Shown: piece after piece, positions 52,850-62,247 of the stretch
How the letters are laid out: each line of letters opens with the position of its first letter
Numbering within the stretch: position 1 is the first letter of the stretch
Assembly: GCA_003254885.1 (NCBI GenBank)
Contig: QANT01007153.1
Location: 1-64,000, forward strand
Direction of reading: 5' to 3'
Source: Purshia tridentata
Taxonomy: Eukaryota; Streptophyta; Magnoliopsida; Rosales; Rosaceae
Length of the DNA stretch: 64,000 nucleotides
Translations under genes and position numbers: made by a program
The notes under the pieces: model-generated
What the model was told of the DNA's origin: nothing
The model's input: the letters and a program-made list of their open reading frames with translations, nothing else
Databases searched by the model: none

Positions 52850-54137
52850 CTTCTCATGCTTTCTTCGTGACAAGGATTGGAAGAGAAAGAAACAAGGAAA
52901 AAGGTATCGTTTTTGATGCGTCTTCTCAATGTTTTGGGTTGTGTTTCTGCCCAGAATTGATGAGTTTTTTCTTGATCATTTTCAAATGGGTTTTTCTGTT
53001 TTGTGCTTATAATTTTGGGTTTGTTGTGAAAGAAGGTTCTTTCTATTTGTTTTTGTATGAATGAATATCTTCTGTGAAAACTGAAAATGGGTTAGTCTCT
53101 GATCAGCTTGCAAATGGTTTAGTTTTTCTTTTTATGTGTGATAGTTGATGAGAAATTTGTTTACTTTTTCTCCGTAATCAGCAAATTTTAAATGGGGCTC
53201 TTCTGTTTTGTAATGTTTATCATTGTGATGGATGAACTAGGATTTGATAGGATTCTCATTGGTCATTTTGGGACCGTAAGTGGATTTATTTTTCTCAATT
53301 TTTAATCGAGGGAATTGCAAAATATTTGATTTTGATAGTTTGCTTGTTTTCAAATTTCATTCATTTTTGCTGAGGGGTTGTGGATGCCAATTAACACATC
53401 GAAGACTTGCTTTCAGCGATAATTGTCTTGTTTTGTTATTGGTGTTTGTAAATGCAGAATATATATCTATATATTTGTATATATGTATGTATGTTAAAGT
53501 GATTATACCCTCTGTATTGTTTTCCAGGTTTTGAACAAAGAGCTCAATAACTGAAACTAATCCTCGTAGGAGACCAATCATGGTATATCTTACATCTGTA
53601 TTTGACCTTTCTCATGTTTCAGCTTTCAGAGGGTGTCAGTTTGTTAACAATTTATAATCTGATTTCAAATCTTTCAAAATGAGTGCATTAAGTTATGTAA
53701 CACAGTTTGAGCCATTACGGTTACAGATACAACAATTTTAAAGCTTCCAAAACTAGTGAATTAATTTTTTCAATAACCATGTGATCTTTTAACTGCTTTT
53801 TTGCAAGCATTTATTTTTCTGTTCGTCAGAGAAATCTGCATTATTATATCTGGAATTATTATGAGTGAGATTTGAGTAGAATTTTGTGATTCATGTTGTA
53901 TTCAGGATTACAACCTTGTGAAGCTTTGAGACATCGTGATTTTCACTACCTAATTACATCAGATTCTTGGTGAGCACTCTGCTTCAATTTTTGTTTTTTA
54001 CCTGGAATATAATGGGAAAAGCATCTAACTTTCATTGAGAAACCGAGTGTTGCTTTCGCTTACCCTCTTACTCTCTCTTTCTGTGGGAACTTTGATTTTG
54101 TGCAGGGTTGCCAGTTTGCTGTGGCATCTCCTTCATA
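52850..54137 (+). promoter_or_regulatory. Split 5' leader (three exons plus start of a fourth) of the CaM-binding protein gene
   Basis: Probable leader exons end at 52903 (before GTATCG), span 53528-53582 and 53906-53969, and resume at 54106, each with GT/AG edges. In the spliced leader a stop codon lies in frame upstream of the main ATG at 54138, supporting that start. The junction of the second and third leader exons creates an eight-codon upstream ORF. Exon edges are read by eye. Confidence 0.5.
53580..53929 (+). other. uORF assembled by splicing
   Basis: The leader exon ends exactly with ATG (53580-53582) before GTATAT. The next exon begins GATTACAACC at 53906. Spliced, they read MDYNLVKL and a stop at 53927-53929. 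The initiation codon therefore connects to this peptide only after intron removal. Confidence 0.4.
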
Positions 54138-57100
54138 ATGGAAGAAGACAACATTGATATTTCAGTGATCCTGCAAGACATAAAACCCAATGGTCATGAT
54201 GGCAGAAGGAACTCTATCCCAGTGATCCCACAGGAGGTAGAGCCCAATGATACTGATATCGGAAGAAATTCTATCTCAGAGATCCCACGGGAAACGGATC
54301 CCAAAGGTAGTGATATCAGAGGGACCTCTATCCTAGTGAACCCACAGGAACTAGAGCCCACTGGCATTGATATCAGAAGGAGCTCTATCGGTGAAATAGA
54401 TCCTCCTCCTGATATCGAAAGGAATTTTAACCCAGGGATCCCGCAGGAAATGGAGCCCAATGGTGGTGATATTAGAGGGAACTCTATTGCAATGATTCTG
54501 CCTGAATTAGAGCCTAATGGAAGAAGTGATACCAGAAGGAACTCTGTCCCAGCCATCCCACAGAAAATGGAGCTCAAGGAAGGTGATAAAAGAAGGAACT
54601 CTATCCTAGTGATCCCACTCGACCCCATTGGTGGTAATATCAGAAGGAGGTCTATTGGTTTGAGGATTCAGTCCCGTTATCTCAGAGCTCCAATGGGCTC
54701 TTGCCATGATTATTGCAAAAATGGGGGGAGAAATGCTTCTGAAGAAAATGAAACTACCGCAATGCTGAAATTGGATAGAGAAATTGGAGGTAAGGGCCAG
54801 AATACGGAAACGAATATGGAAACAAATATGGATAGAGAAATTCCGTCCCGTTATCTCAAAGCTCCAATGGGCTCCTGCCATGATTATTGCAAACATGGGG
54901 TGAGGAATGCTTCCCATGAGCCTGAAACAACTGCAATGCCAAAATTGGATAGAGAAATTGGAGGTGAAAAGCAGAGTCTGGAAACAACTATTTCAGAAGA
55001 GAGGAAAAAGATATCCACTACAAGTTCTGTGCCTTCTCCAGATTCCAAGATCCAGAAAGTTAAAAATTCCGTTGTCACAGAGAAAAATGTCTCATCTTCC
55101 TTTAAGGAAATTGATATTTCTATGGAAGATTCCAGCAATTTGAATGTAAAGCGTGATCAATTAAAGCCATCTTCTCTCCCAGGATCAGTCCTAACCCTGA
55201 GCAATTCAAAGGTGATATCCACAATCAGTCCTAAGCCTTTTCCAGATTCCAAAAGCCTGACACTTAATAATTCTGTTGTCACGGAGAGAAAAGTTATATC
55301 ATTGACAAAGAAAGAAACTGTTTCTTCAAACAAAGTTCCATCTCCTTTTAAGGAAGTTGGTGTTTCTGTGGAAGCCTCAATTGATTCGAAGGTGAAGCCT
55401 GAGCAATTAGAGCCATCTCTCCCAGAATCAGTCCTAAGCCTAAGCAATTCAAAGGTGATATCCACAATCAGTCCTAAACCTTCTCCATATTCTGAAACCC
55501 AGAAACATAATGATTCTATTGTTACGGAGAAAACAGTTTCATCTCCCTTTAAGGAAATTGATGCTTCTACGGAAGATTCCATTGATTCGAAGGTGAAGCC
55601 TGAGGAATTAGAGTCATCTTCTCTCCCAGGATCAGTCCTAACCCTGAACAATTCGAAGGTGATATCCACAGTCAGTCCTAAGCCTTCTCCAAATTCTGAA
55701 ACCCAGAAACATAATGATTCTATTGTCACGGAGAAAAGAGTTTCATCTCCCTCTAAGGAAATTGATGCTTTTACGGAAGATTCCATTGATTTGAAGGTGA
55801 AGCCTGAGGAATTAGAGCTATCTTCTCTCCCAGGATCAGTCCTAAGCCTGAACAATTCGAAGATGATATACACAGTCAGTCCTAAGCCTTCTCCAAATTC
55901 TGAAATCCAGAAACATAATGATTCTGTTGTCACGGAGAAAAGAGTTTCATCTCCCTTTAAGGAAATTGATGTTTCTACTGAAGATTCCATCGATTCAAAG
56001 GTGAAGCCTGAGGAATTAGAGCCATCTTCTATCCCAGGATCAGTCCTAAGCCTGAACAATTCGAAGGTGATATCTGCAATCAGTCCTAAGCCTTCTCCAC
56101 ATTCTGAAACCCAGAAACTTAATAATTCTGTTGTGGTGAAGAAAAGAGTTGTGTCATTGAAAAAGAAAGGTTTTGTTACCTCAAAAAAAGTTTCATCCCC
56201 ATTTAAGGAAATTGATGTTTCTGTGGATGGTTTCATCAATTCGAAGGTGAAACCTGAGAAATTAGAGTCATCATACCTCCCAGGACAGGGTTCAAGCAAT
56301 CAAGGAAAAAGTGGAACCATAAAAATCAAGGGAATAGATTCAAGCAGTGGAGGAAATATAAAAATCAGAAGCGTAAATACGAGGACTTCTGTATTGGTTG
56401 AGAAAAAGATGATGGGGCCTCAAACTGTTTCTTCGTCTTCCAAGCAGAAGCAGTCTGTCAAGAGAGTCTCCAACATGAATACTGGAAGCTTTAAGAACCT
56501 TAAAGGATTGTCTCATCTGAAAGATCAAAGCAATCATAGAAAAGTTAAACGTGAGCAACCCAGCAATGAGGATGTGCCAGAAAAGATTTTGTACGTCATC
56601 GAATCGACTACTGAAAAGAGTACTGTGGAACCAACTCCAAATGGTGTGAATGCTCCCATGTTATCTTCGTCCTCATCTTTATCCTCTGAAGGCAAAATCT
56701 TGAAGCATGCAAGGAAGGGAATTAGTATGACTCGGTCATCTCCATCCTCTGAGAAGAAACACTTGAAACGTGCTTTTAATGGAGGTCGTGTCCAATCACC
56801 TCCTATATGCTCTGGAAACAAAGGCTTGAGACATATTCAACATAGTTTTCGAACATCTATATCTCCATCGTCGTCCTCGTCATCATTGATGTCCATATCT
56901 CCATCCCAGTCCACTCATAATAAAAAAAATGATTCCACCTCTCAACACAATTCATTGAAAACTGAGAATCAAAAGGTAAAGTTGAAGGTGGAACACAAGA
57001 CTAGGCCTCAGAGGTCTGGAATACTTGGCTCTGATAATAAAAACAGCATAGGCCGGAAGCTGACATTCAGGAGAGGAAGAGTGATTGAACTTCAGCCTGT

Positions 57101-57839
57101 GAACAATACACCAAGAAAACTCAAATTCAGGCGAGTAAGATTGTTGGGAGAGATTCAAAATAGTAAAGGCAGTATCAAAAGGGGAAGCGATGGGGTGAAT
57201 GAAGTTGATGACAGTCAGTCAAATGGTGCTGGTATCAAAAGGGGAGGCACTGGGAAGAAGGAAGTTGATGACATTCAGTCAAATGGTGCCGGTATCAAAA
57301 GAGGAAGCACTGGGAAGAAGGAAGTTGATGACAGACTGTCAAATGGTGCTGATATCAAAAGGGGAAGCACCAGGAAGAAGGAAGGTGATGACAGTCAGTC
57401 AAATGATGCTGATATCAAAAGGGGAAGCATTGGGAAGAAGGAAGTTGATGAAAGTCAGTCAAATGGTGCTTATATAAAAAATGGAAGCATTGGGAGGAAG
57501 GAAGTTGATGACAGTCGGTCAAACGGTGCTAAAATCAAATTTGAGAAAGTTGCTCTGAGAAACCAAGGACAAAATGTGGAAGGTCAGAGCTTGAGGAGGG
57601 AACAGGTTAGTGATTGTGTATTGAACGGTACTAGAGCCAATCCAGAGAAAGTTGTGTTGAGACACCAAGATGTAAAGGGAAAGAATGATGGTCAGAAATT
57701 GTTCAATAATGTAATTGAAGAGACTGCCAGTAGGCTTGTGGAGACTAGGAAGAGTAAAGTCAAGGCCTTGGTTGGTGCTTTTGAGTCTGTGATCTCTCTT
57801 CAGGACACCAAACCCTCGGCTACGGCAGATGCATGTTGA
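54138..57839 (+). CDS. Plant calmodulin-binding protein (PF07839 type), repeat-rich
   Basis: One coding exon of 1233 residues. Start at 54138, because the frame upstream has only a TTG and then a stop across the leader splice. Residues about 15-175 are eight imperfect 17-20-residue units of the form NSI-VIPQE-EPNG-DIRR. Two copies follow of SRYL-APMGSCHDYCK, a hallmark of this plant CaM-binding family. The middle is serine/threonine-rich disorder containing 68-residue repeats. The C-terminus has RKLTFRRGRVIEL and RKLKFRRVRLLGE. Six 20-residue repeats come next, then EKVVLRHQDVKGKNDGQKLF and ETRKSKVKALVGAFESVISL, the conserved CaM-binding helix. The family binds calmodulin in a Ca2+-dependent way; the best-studied relative is PICBP. 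Specific function is unknown. No membrane segment is visible. Confidence 0.9.
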   Translation: MEEDNIDISVILQDIKPNGHDGRRNSIPVIPQEVEPNDTDIGRNSISEIPRETDPKGSDIRGTSILVNPQELEPTGIDIRRSSIGEIDPPPDIERNFNPGIPQEMEPNGGDIRGNSIAMILPELEPNGRSDTRRNSVPAIPQKMELKEGDKRRNSILVIPLDPIGGNIRRRSIGLRIQSRYLRAPMGSCHDYCKNGGRNASEENETTAMLKLDREIGGKGQNTETNMETNMDREIPSRYLKAPMGSCHDYCKHGVRNASHEPETTAMPKLDREIGGEKQSLETTISEERKKISTTSSVPSPDSKIQKVKNSVVTEKNVSSSFKEIDISMEDSSNLNVKRDQLKPSSLPGSVLTLSNSKVISTISPKPFPDSKSLTLNNSVVTERKVISLTKKETVSSNKVPSPFKEVGVSVEASIDSKVKPEQLEPSLPESVLSLSNSKVISTISPKPSPYSETQKHNDSIVTEKTVSSPFKEIDASTEDSIDSKVKPEELESSSLPGSVLTLNNSKVISTVSPKPSPNSETQKHNDSIVTEKRVSSPSKEIDAFTEDSIDLKVKPEELELSSLPGSVLSLNNSKMIYTVSPKPSPNSEIQKHNDSVVTEKRVSSPFKEIDVSTEDSIDSKVKPEELEPSSIPGSVLSLNNSKVISAISPKPSPHSETQKLNNSVVVKKRVVSLKKKGFVTSKKVSSPFKEIDVSVDGFINSKVKPEKLESSYLPGQGSSNQGKSGTIKIKGIDSSSGGNIKIRSVNTRTSVLVEKKMMGPQTVSSSSKQKQSVKRVSNMNTGSFKNLKGLSHLKDQSNHRKVKREQPSNEDVPEKILYVIESTTEKSTVEPTPNGVNAPMLSSSSSLSSEGKILKHARKGISMTRSSPSSEKKHLKRAFNGGRVQSPPICSGNKGLRHIQHSFRTSISPSSSSSSLMSISPSQSTHNKKNDSTSQHNSLKTENQKVKLKVEHKTRPQRSGILGSDNKNSIGRKLTFRRGRVIELQPVNNTPRKLKFRRVRLLGEIQNSKGSIKRGSDGVNEVDDSQSNGAGIKRGGTGKKEVDDIQSNGAGIKRGSTGKKEVDDRLSNGADIKRGSTRKKEGDDSQSNDADIKRGSIGKKEVDESQSNGAYIKNGSIGRKEVDDSRSNGAKIKFEKVALRNQGQNVEGQSLRREQVSDCVLNGTRANPEKVVLRHQDVKGKNDGQKLFNNVIEETASRLVETRKSKVKALVGAFESVISLQDTKPSATADAC
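54195..54660 (+). repeat. 57-60-bp minisatellite in the CaM-binding protein, N-terminal set
   Basis: About eight degenerate units encode NSI-VIPQE-EPNG-DIRR-type repeats. Spacing is mostly 57 bp (19 residues), with one shortened unit at about 54390-54430. Confidence 0.8.
55209..56270 (+). repeat. 204-bp tandem repeats in the CaM-binding protein, middle set
   Basis: The marker AAGGTGATATCC (KVIST-SPKPSP) recurs at 55209, 55452, 55656, 55860 and 56064. The last four starts are spaced exactly 204 bp, or 68 codons. The first spacing is 243 bp because of an extra 13-codon segment. Units share SPFKEID-STEDSIDSKVKP and SLPGSVLSLNNS. Confidence 0.92.
57171..57530 (+). repeat. 60-bp tandem repeats in the CaM-binding protein, C-terminal set
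   Basis: Six consecutive 60-bp units encode IKRGSTGKKEVDDSQSNGAG-like 20-residue repeats with no frame change. They lie between two parts of the conserved C-terminal CaM-binding domain. Confidence 0.95.
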
Positions 57840-58406
57840 TAAACCAAACACATAATAGCTATTCTGTACATATTTGAAAAGTAAAATCTTTAAGGTCACA
57901 TGGGATTGAAGGTCACAGGAATTTGTGAAGTTGCAGAGGCATAAATGGAGAAAAACTGAATCAAGGTATGAAGGTTCTCCGAGGATATGAAACATTTTTT
58001 CTTGTGTGCGCTGCTAGCTATTGGTTTGCTGAAAGAGTTGTGTATTATTTGTTGTTCTATATTATTGCTTATCAAATAGCAGATTTGTGCTTGGGAAGAA
58101 CAACTAGAAATATTTGCTTAGTGATCAGTATTCATTGTTCCTTCTCTTTTGTTTGGGATTAGTTTTGGTATTGCCATTACAATCTTATGGTTGTACTTAT
58201 GTACTATGTAGTGGTTGGTTTATTGGTTGGCAAAAAGAGTCACCGCCTGGGTTTGAACTCCAGGATTGGGTTCTGTTACTGGAAATTATCGTATCCACTT
58301 ACTCTTGTTGATTTGATTTTGTGATTCAGTTTTTTCTCTTTTCTTTCTTCTCCTCTTCTCTTGAGTCACCTCCTCCCTTTCCCATCCTCTTCACCCTCCC
58401 TGACTA

Positions 58407-58440
58407 CCATGGCGCACTGCCATGGCTGCCAGCGCCATGG
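58407..58440. repeat. CCATGGCGC inverted repeat
   Basis: Arms CCATGGCGC (58407-58415) and GCGCCATGG (58432-58440) enclose a 16-base spacer that itself contains the palindrome GCCATGGC. The result is three CCATGG sites in 34 bp. Confidence 0.7.
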
Positions 58441-58477
58441 CCTGGTGTGCAAGAGTTGGAAACTAATGAAATATTTT

Positions 58478-58508
58478 AAACTGTGAATGTGGATTATATT
58501 CACAGTTT
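58478..58508. repeat. Perfect 11-bp hairpin
   Basis: Arms AAACTGTGAAT (58478-58488) and ATTCACAGTTT (58498-58508) enclose a 9-base loop. It lies about 650 bp past the CaM-binding stop codon. It has no T-tract and is not a bacterial-type terminator. Confidence 0.75.
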
Positions 58509-58770
58509 GGTAATAACGTGATCCTAAGGCGTGACTGTGAATTTTGACCGACATGCATGCTTAGGGGGTTGTCGCATTTGCAAATGCTTTAATTGAAATC
58601 GACTGTCATTGACATTAATTAAAAGATGGTTTCATCTTCAATCCAAACATGACTAATTTGTGGGTGCAAATCACGGACTCTTCCAAAAGTCGCGGACATA
58701 TCTGAGGTAACTTGTAAGTACATTGATGTCCTGGGAACAAATTAATGGCTATGGTTCAAAACTAAGATCA

Positions 58771-58908
58771 GAAATGGGATATACAGTACTGGCCGGATGC
58801 CGTGGGAGGGTGTTCGAACACTCCTTGTTTGGTGTTCGGACATTGACAGTATCCGCAGTGTGATTAACTGCTGTAGAGAATAATTCGATCTGTATGATAT
58901 CCCATTTC
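58771..58908. repeat. Inverted-repeat pair, possible small MITE
   Basis: GAAATGGGATA (58771-58781) and TATCCCATTTC (58898-58908) bound a 138-bp segment. The interior also has GTGTTCGAACACTC-like self-complementary sequence. No clear target duplication was seen. Confidence 0.4.
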
Positions 58909-59166
58909 CTTCTCATGTTGATGATCATCCATTTAGCAGAAAGAACCCAAAAAACCCAAAAAACCCACATATTATGAATTATATGGGAAATAAGTATATG
59001 TAAGACTTATTGAAGATATAAGTTAAATTATACATCAAACTCTAATAATATTATGATGTTCTTAAATTCACATTTTACATCAACTAGGCCAGACAATCTT
59101 GAATTTTTTCTTTAACAACCCACTTGGTGTGCTTTCCATTCCTCTTCTAAGCTAGGCAACTTCTTC

Positions 59167-61229
59167 TTAGTCCCCTCGCACATGGTTTGACTGTGATGAT
59201 GGGCTGCTTGTGGCATCTGTCGTCTGATTCACTTGTTGGCGGTATAGAGCTGCCATCCTGTTGAAGAACTCCATATTCATTTTTTGCTGCAAGTCAATTC
59301 ACATCAGTGTTCAAGTTAATTAAAACACAATAAAGAATTATGACTTCAAATTCCTCATGTTATTGTTTGCTACCTAGCTTCTTTAGGATGTGTGAGTGAA
59401 AAATATGATCAATCTAATACCTCTTCCAAAACTACCAAAAGGGTCTCTTTGAAAATAATTTTGGTACGTAGGTACTTCTGATAATCACATTGGTACCACA
59501 TCTCTATTAGAGATGTGATACAAAAAATTTGGTACATCTAACATTACTCACACATACTTGTGTTAGAAGGGCATAGTATGGATCAGGCAAAGGGTACCCT
59601 GAAGCATTAGTAGTGTTTGCAGCTGCAGGGTCAGGCTTTGCTTGAGCACTAGTAGGGTGTGGGGGCATGAATGGGGGCACCATAGAGGGTGGATTCATAG
59701 GAGTAGCTGTTGCAGGCATAGCTGGATGATGAGTTAGCGGCAGCGGCGGTGGTAGCTGTAGAGATTGATGAGAAGCCATGCGTGCCATGGCGTTGATGTC
59801 AAGCATTCCCATGCCCATTCCTAGTCCAACAGTACCAAAAATACCAGTACCCATGCCCATATGCTCTTGCAGGACTGACATTTGATGAAGATGTTGCTGC
59901 ATCCCTAAAGGCATCATCATATGGGGCACGTTTCTCACACTGCTCATCATCTGAACTTGGGTTTTAAGTTCTTCCAAGTATTTGATCACCTCATCAAGCA
60001 TTGAAGCAGTATCAGTCTGTAATATTATAGCCAGTACGTGATCAAAAAAGGAGAAAAATTAAACCACAAAAATATATATTAATAATGGTTTCCATTAATG
60101 GACCTGTTTTTAAATGTACAGTAATATATATTTATTGCATGCTTAGTTGGCCCTTGTCACAATGGCTCACCTTACTTGCATTTGGTACCAACCTTTGCAG
60201 AGCTTTCATCTTCTGGTTGATCCGATCTCTTCGTTTCTAGAACAAGAATAACATTGGCTTTTTACTTTCATTCTTTATATATAGTCCTTATAAGATATAC
60301 TTCTATTATCACACAAAAGGCTTTTTTTGTTTGGGTGATCAAAATTTCAATTTACCCGCTCCGACAGATTATGAATAGCAGCAACTCGCCTTGGTCTGGT
60401 TGAATGTGAAAGGCCTGATTCATCACCTTTGGTAGTGATCTCTCGTCCTTCTTCTTGGTTTTCCTTTTCAAAGTTCAGAGGTATAATTTATTGTCATATC
60501 GTTTGTCATAAATGATGAATAACATTATTTGTATCACATTTTTGAATCACTTTACAACTTTATTAATCAATATAAGATCAGTTTAAGTGATATCCATCTA
60601 TGCCAATGAGTTTAACTTTATGAAATATAATTAGTAAATGTGATACATGTAATATTATTATGAATACGGTATTGTTGATTACATATACATACCAATCCCT
60701 CAAGACAGGCCGAATCCTCGTACGTGCTTTTGGTCTGTAAGCTCGGAGGAGACTCAGAAGAAGCACATGTGTTCATAGTTGTATTGTCCCTGAAAAATCT
60801 AGCCCAAGCACTAGGACTAGTAGTACAAGCGCTAGGATCTGCATGCTCTTCATGAATATTGCGAGTAGTACTACTACTAACTTTTTTTCCATAGTGGTCT
60901 GAATCCGGTGGTAGTATACGTTTCTTTGTCCACCCTTGGGGCAGCAACACTGGCTGACCCGAATCACCGGTCCATGTTCCGCCGCCGCCGGAGGATGCAA
61001 CCAATGAGCTTGTATTGGCCGGGGTCCGGTCATGATAGGCTGAGTTTTGTTCACCTTTGTGGCATGTAGCTTGGTGGACTATTGATTCTAGTGTGCCACA
61101 GGCTCTTATACCCCATGTGGGCTTTGCCGGGGCAGTGGGAAGAAGCCCACCAAGCCCATGCCTGGCCACCTGTCCGTTTTCTAATTTTAGCTCTGCGACG
61201 TCATAATTAGACCTGTACTTCCCAAGCAT
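59167..61229 (-). CDS. PIF7: PIF7-like bHLH transcription factor
   Basis: Five minus-strand exons (61229-60693, 60463-60356, 60236-60171, 60016-59558, 59286-59167) give 429 residues. The N-terminal active phytochrome B-binding motif is SNYDVAELKLENGQ (ELxxxxGQ), as in AtPIF7, followed by GTLESIVHQA. The bHLH near residues 205-255 reads VAAIHNLSERKRRDRINQKM, then LQRLVPNASK and SMLDEVIKYLEELKTQVQMM. The basic-region H-E-R residues for G-box binding are intact. A Met/Pro-rich region follows, then the tail QKMNMEFFNRMAALYRQQ conserved in the PIF7/PIF8 clade. Role in the family: light and temperature growth control in the nucleus, with binding to CACGTG. An in-frame TAG lies upstream of the ATG if the leader is contiguous. 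UNE10/PIF8 is the alternative name. Confidence 0.88.
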
Positions 61230-62003
61230 ATGTGTGAAGTGAATTACTAAAGCAATCTAAATTAATTTAGAATAAATGAAATATAAAGTTTAAAAATGAG
61301 TTGTCAAATCAATGCTATCTTTGTTGCTAAGCCTGGTTTGAAGATAAAATGAAGGGAAGAAGGCGAACCAAATTAAAATAATTGAATTTTGCGTTTTAGA
61401 ACTAATTAATTAAAACATTAAACATAGATATATATGATGATGCACGTACAACAGAAAAATATTATTCGTAAGTAAGATAAATTATTAAAGGGAGTATTGA
61501 ATAGAGCATAGAAGAGGGTTTCTACAACTCAGGGTTTTCACTGTACGTATTAGTTATTTAAACGAAGTGATGAACAAGTCTTTGGGGGCTAGCTCAAGTA
61601 ACGAGAAAGCTAGTTAGAATTAGGATAGGTTAAGGTCGAAGAAGAGTAACAAAGAATAGCTAGTTAGAAGAAACATGTAGTATATATATACTAGTGCTAG
61701 TGTGATCTTTCTGCATAAATTAAGAAGAAATTTGTTTCTTTTGGTGTATATTATATGGTCTAAAAAAATAAATTACAAAAAACCAATTAAATTAATTAGC
61801 AATGGTGGAGAAAATCAAAGAAAGAATAAGTAAAAACACAAAGTGGGTGTGGAACTGTGGATCTCTCTCCCACATTGATCCAAACTCACCAAGCAGAAAT
61901 TGAAAAATAAAGAGGGAGAAAAATGAAATCACAAAGCAAGAGCAATATCGATGAATAACATTGTGCGTACAAGGGGATAAGATGGGTGGTGTTGGGGTGG
62001 CGG

Positions 62004-62027
62004 TGCTGCTGCTGCTGCTGCTGCTGC
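62004..62027. repeat. (TGC)8 microsatellite in PIF-like upstream region
   Basis: Eight TGC units; on the gene strand these are GCA. It lies about 780 bp upstream of the PIF-like start, probably in the leader or promoter. Confidence 0.85.
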
Positions 62028-62032
62028 ATGTG

Positions 62033-62038
62033 CACGTG
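62033..62038. promoter_or_regulatory. G-box upstream of the PIF-like gene
   Basis: A perfect CACGTG lies next to the TGC microsatellite. PIF proteins bind this site, so self-regulation or regulation by other PIFs is possible but untested. Confidence 0.4.
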
Positions 62039-62210
62039 AGATGATGTTTCCCTCTTCTCCGGCCTCGAATTTTTCTTGTCTTGGGTGCAACCTTAGAATA
62101 TTATTCAACACTCACTCATTCATGTAATTCTCTTTCGATGATCTTGACTTTAAATTTTTGTGATCATGAGTTTGGACTCTTTTAATATTTCCTTGTCTGT
62201 CTTCTGGTCC

Positions 62211-62247
62211 CTTTTTTTTTTTTTTTTTTTNTTTTTTTTTTTTTTTT
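62211..62247. other. Poly-T run with single N (assembly join)
   Basis: The homopolymer is interrupted by N at 62231. The true length is uncertain. Confidence 0.8.

Larger units (their letters stand above)
57840..59166. other. Convergent 3' flanks of CaM-binding and PIF-like genes, with inverted repeats
   Basis: Both neighbours end here. The segment holds two short hairpins and a wider inverted-repeat pair, annotated separately. No gene is recognised. Confidence 0.55.

Noticed and set aside
54108-54137. Ten-codon upstream extension of the CaM-binding protein
   Set aside because: It begins at TTG, and across the leader splice the frame meets a stop before any ATG.
55157-56299. 380-codon minus-strand open frame
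   Set aside because: It is the antisense of the 204-bp repeats in the CaM-binding gene. Its length comes from repeat periodicity, not coding.
58228-58270. GGGTTTGAACTCC resembling a tRNA T-loop
   Set aside because: No matching D-arm, anticodon arm or acceptor stem could be found around it.
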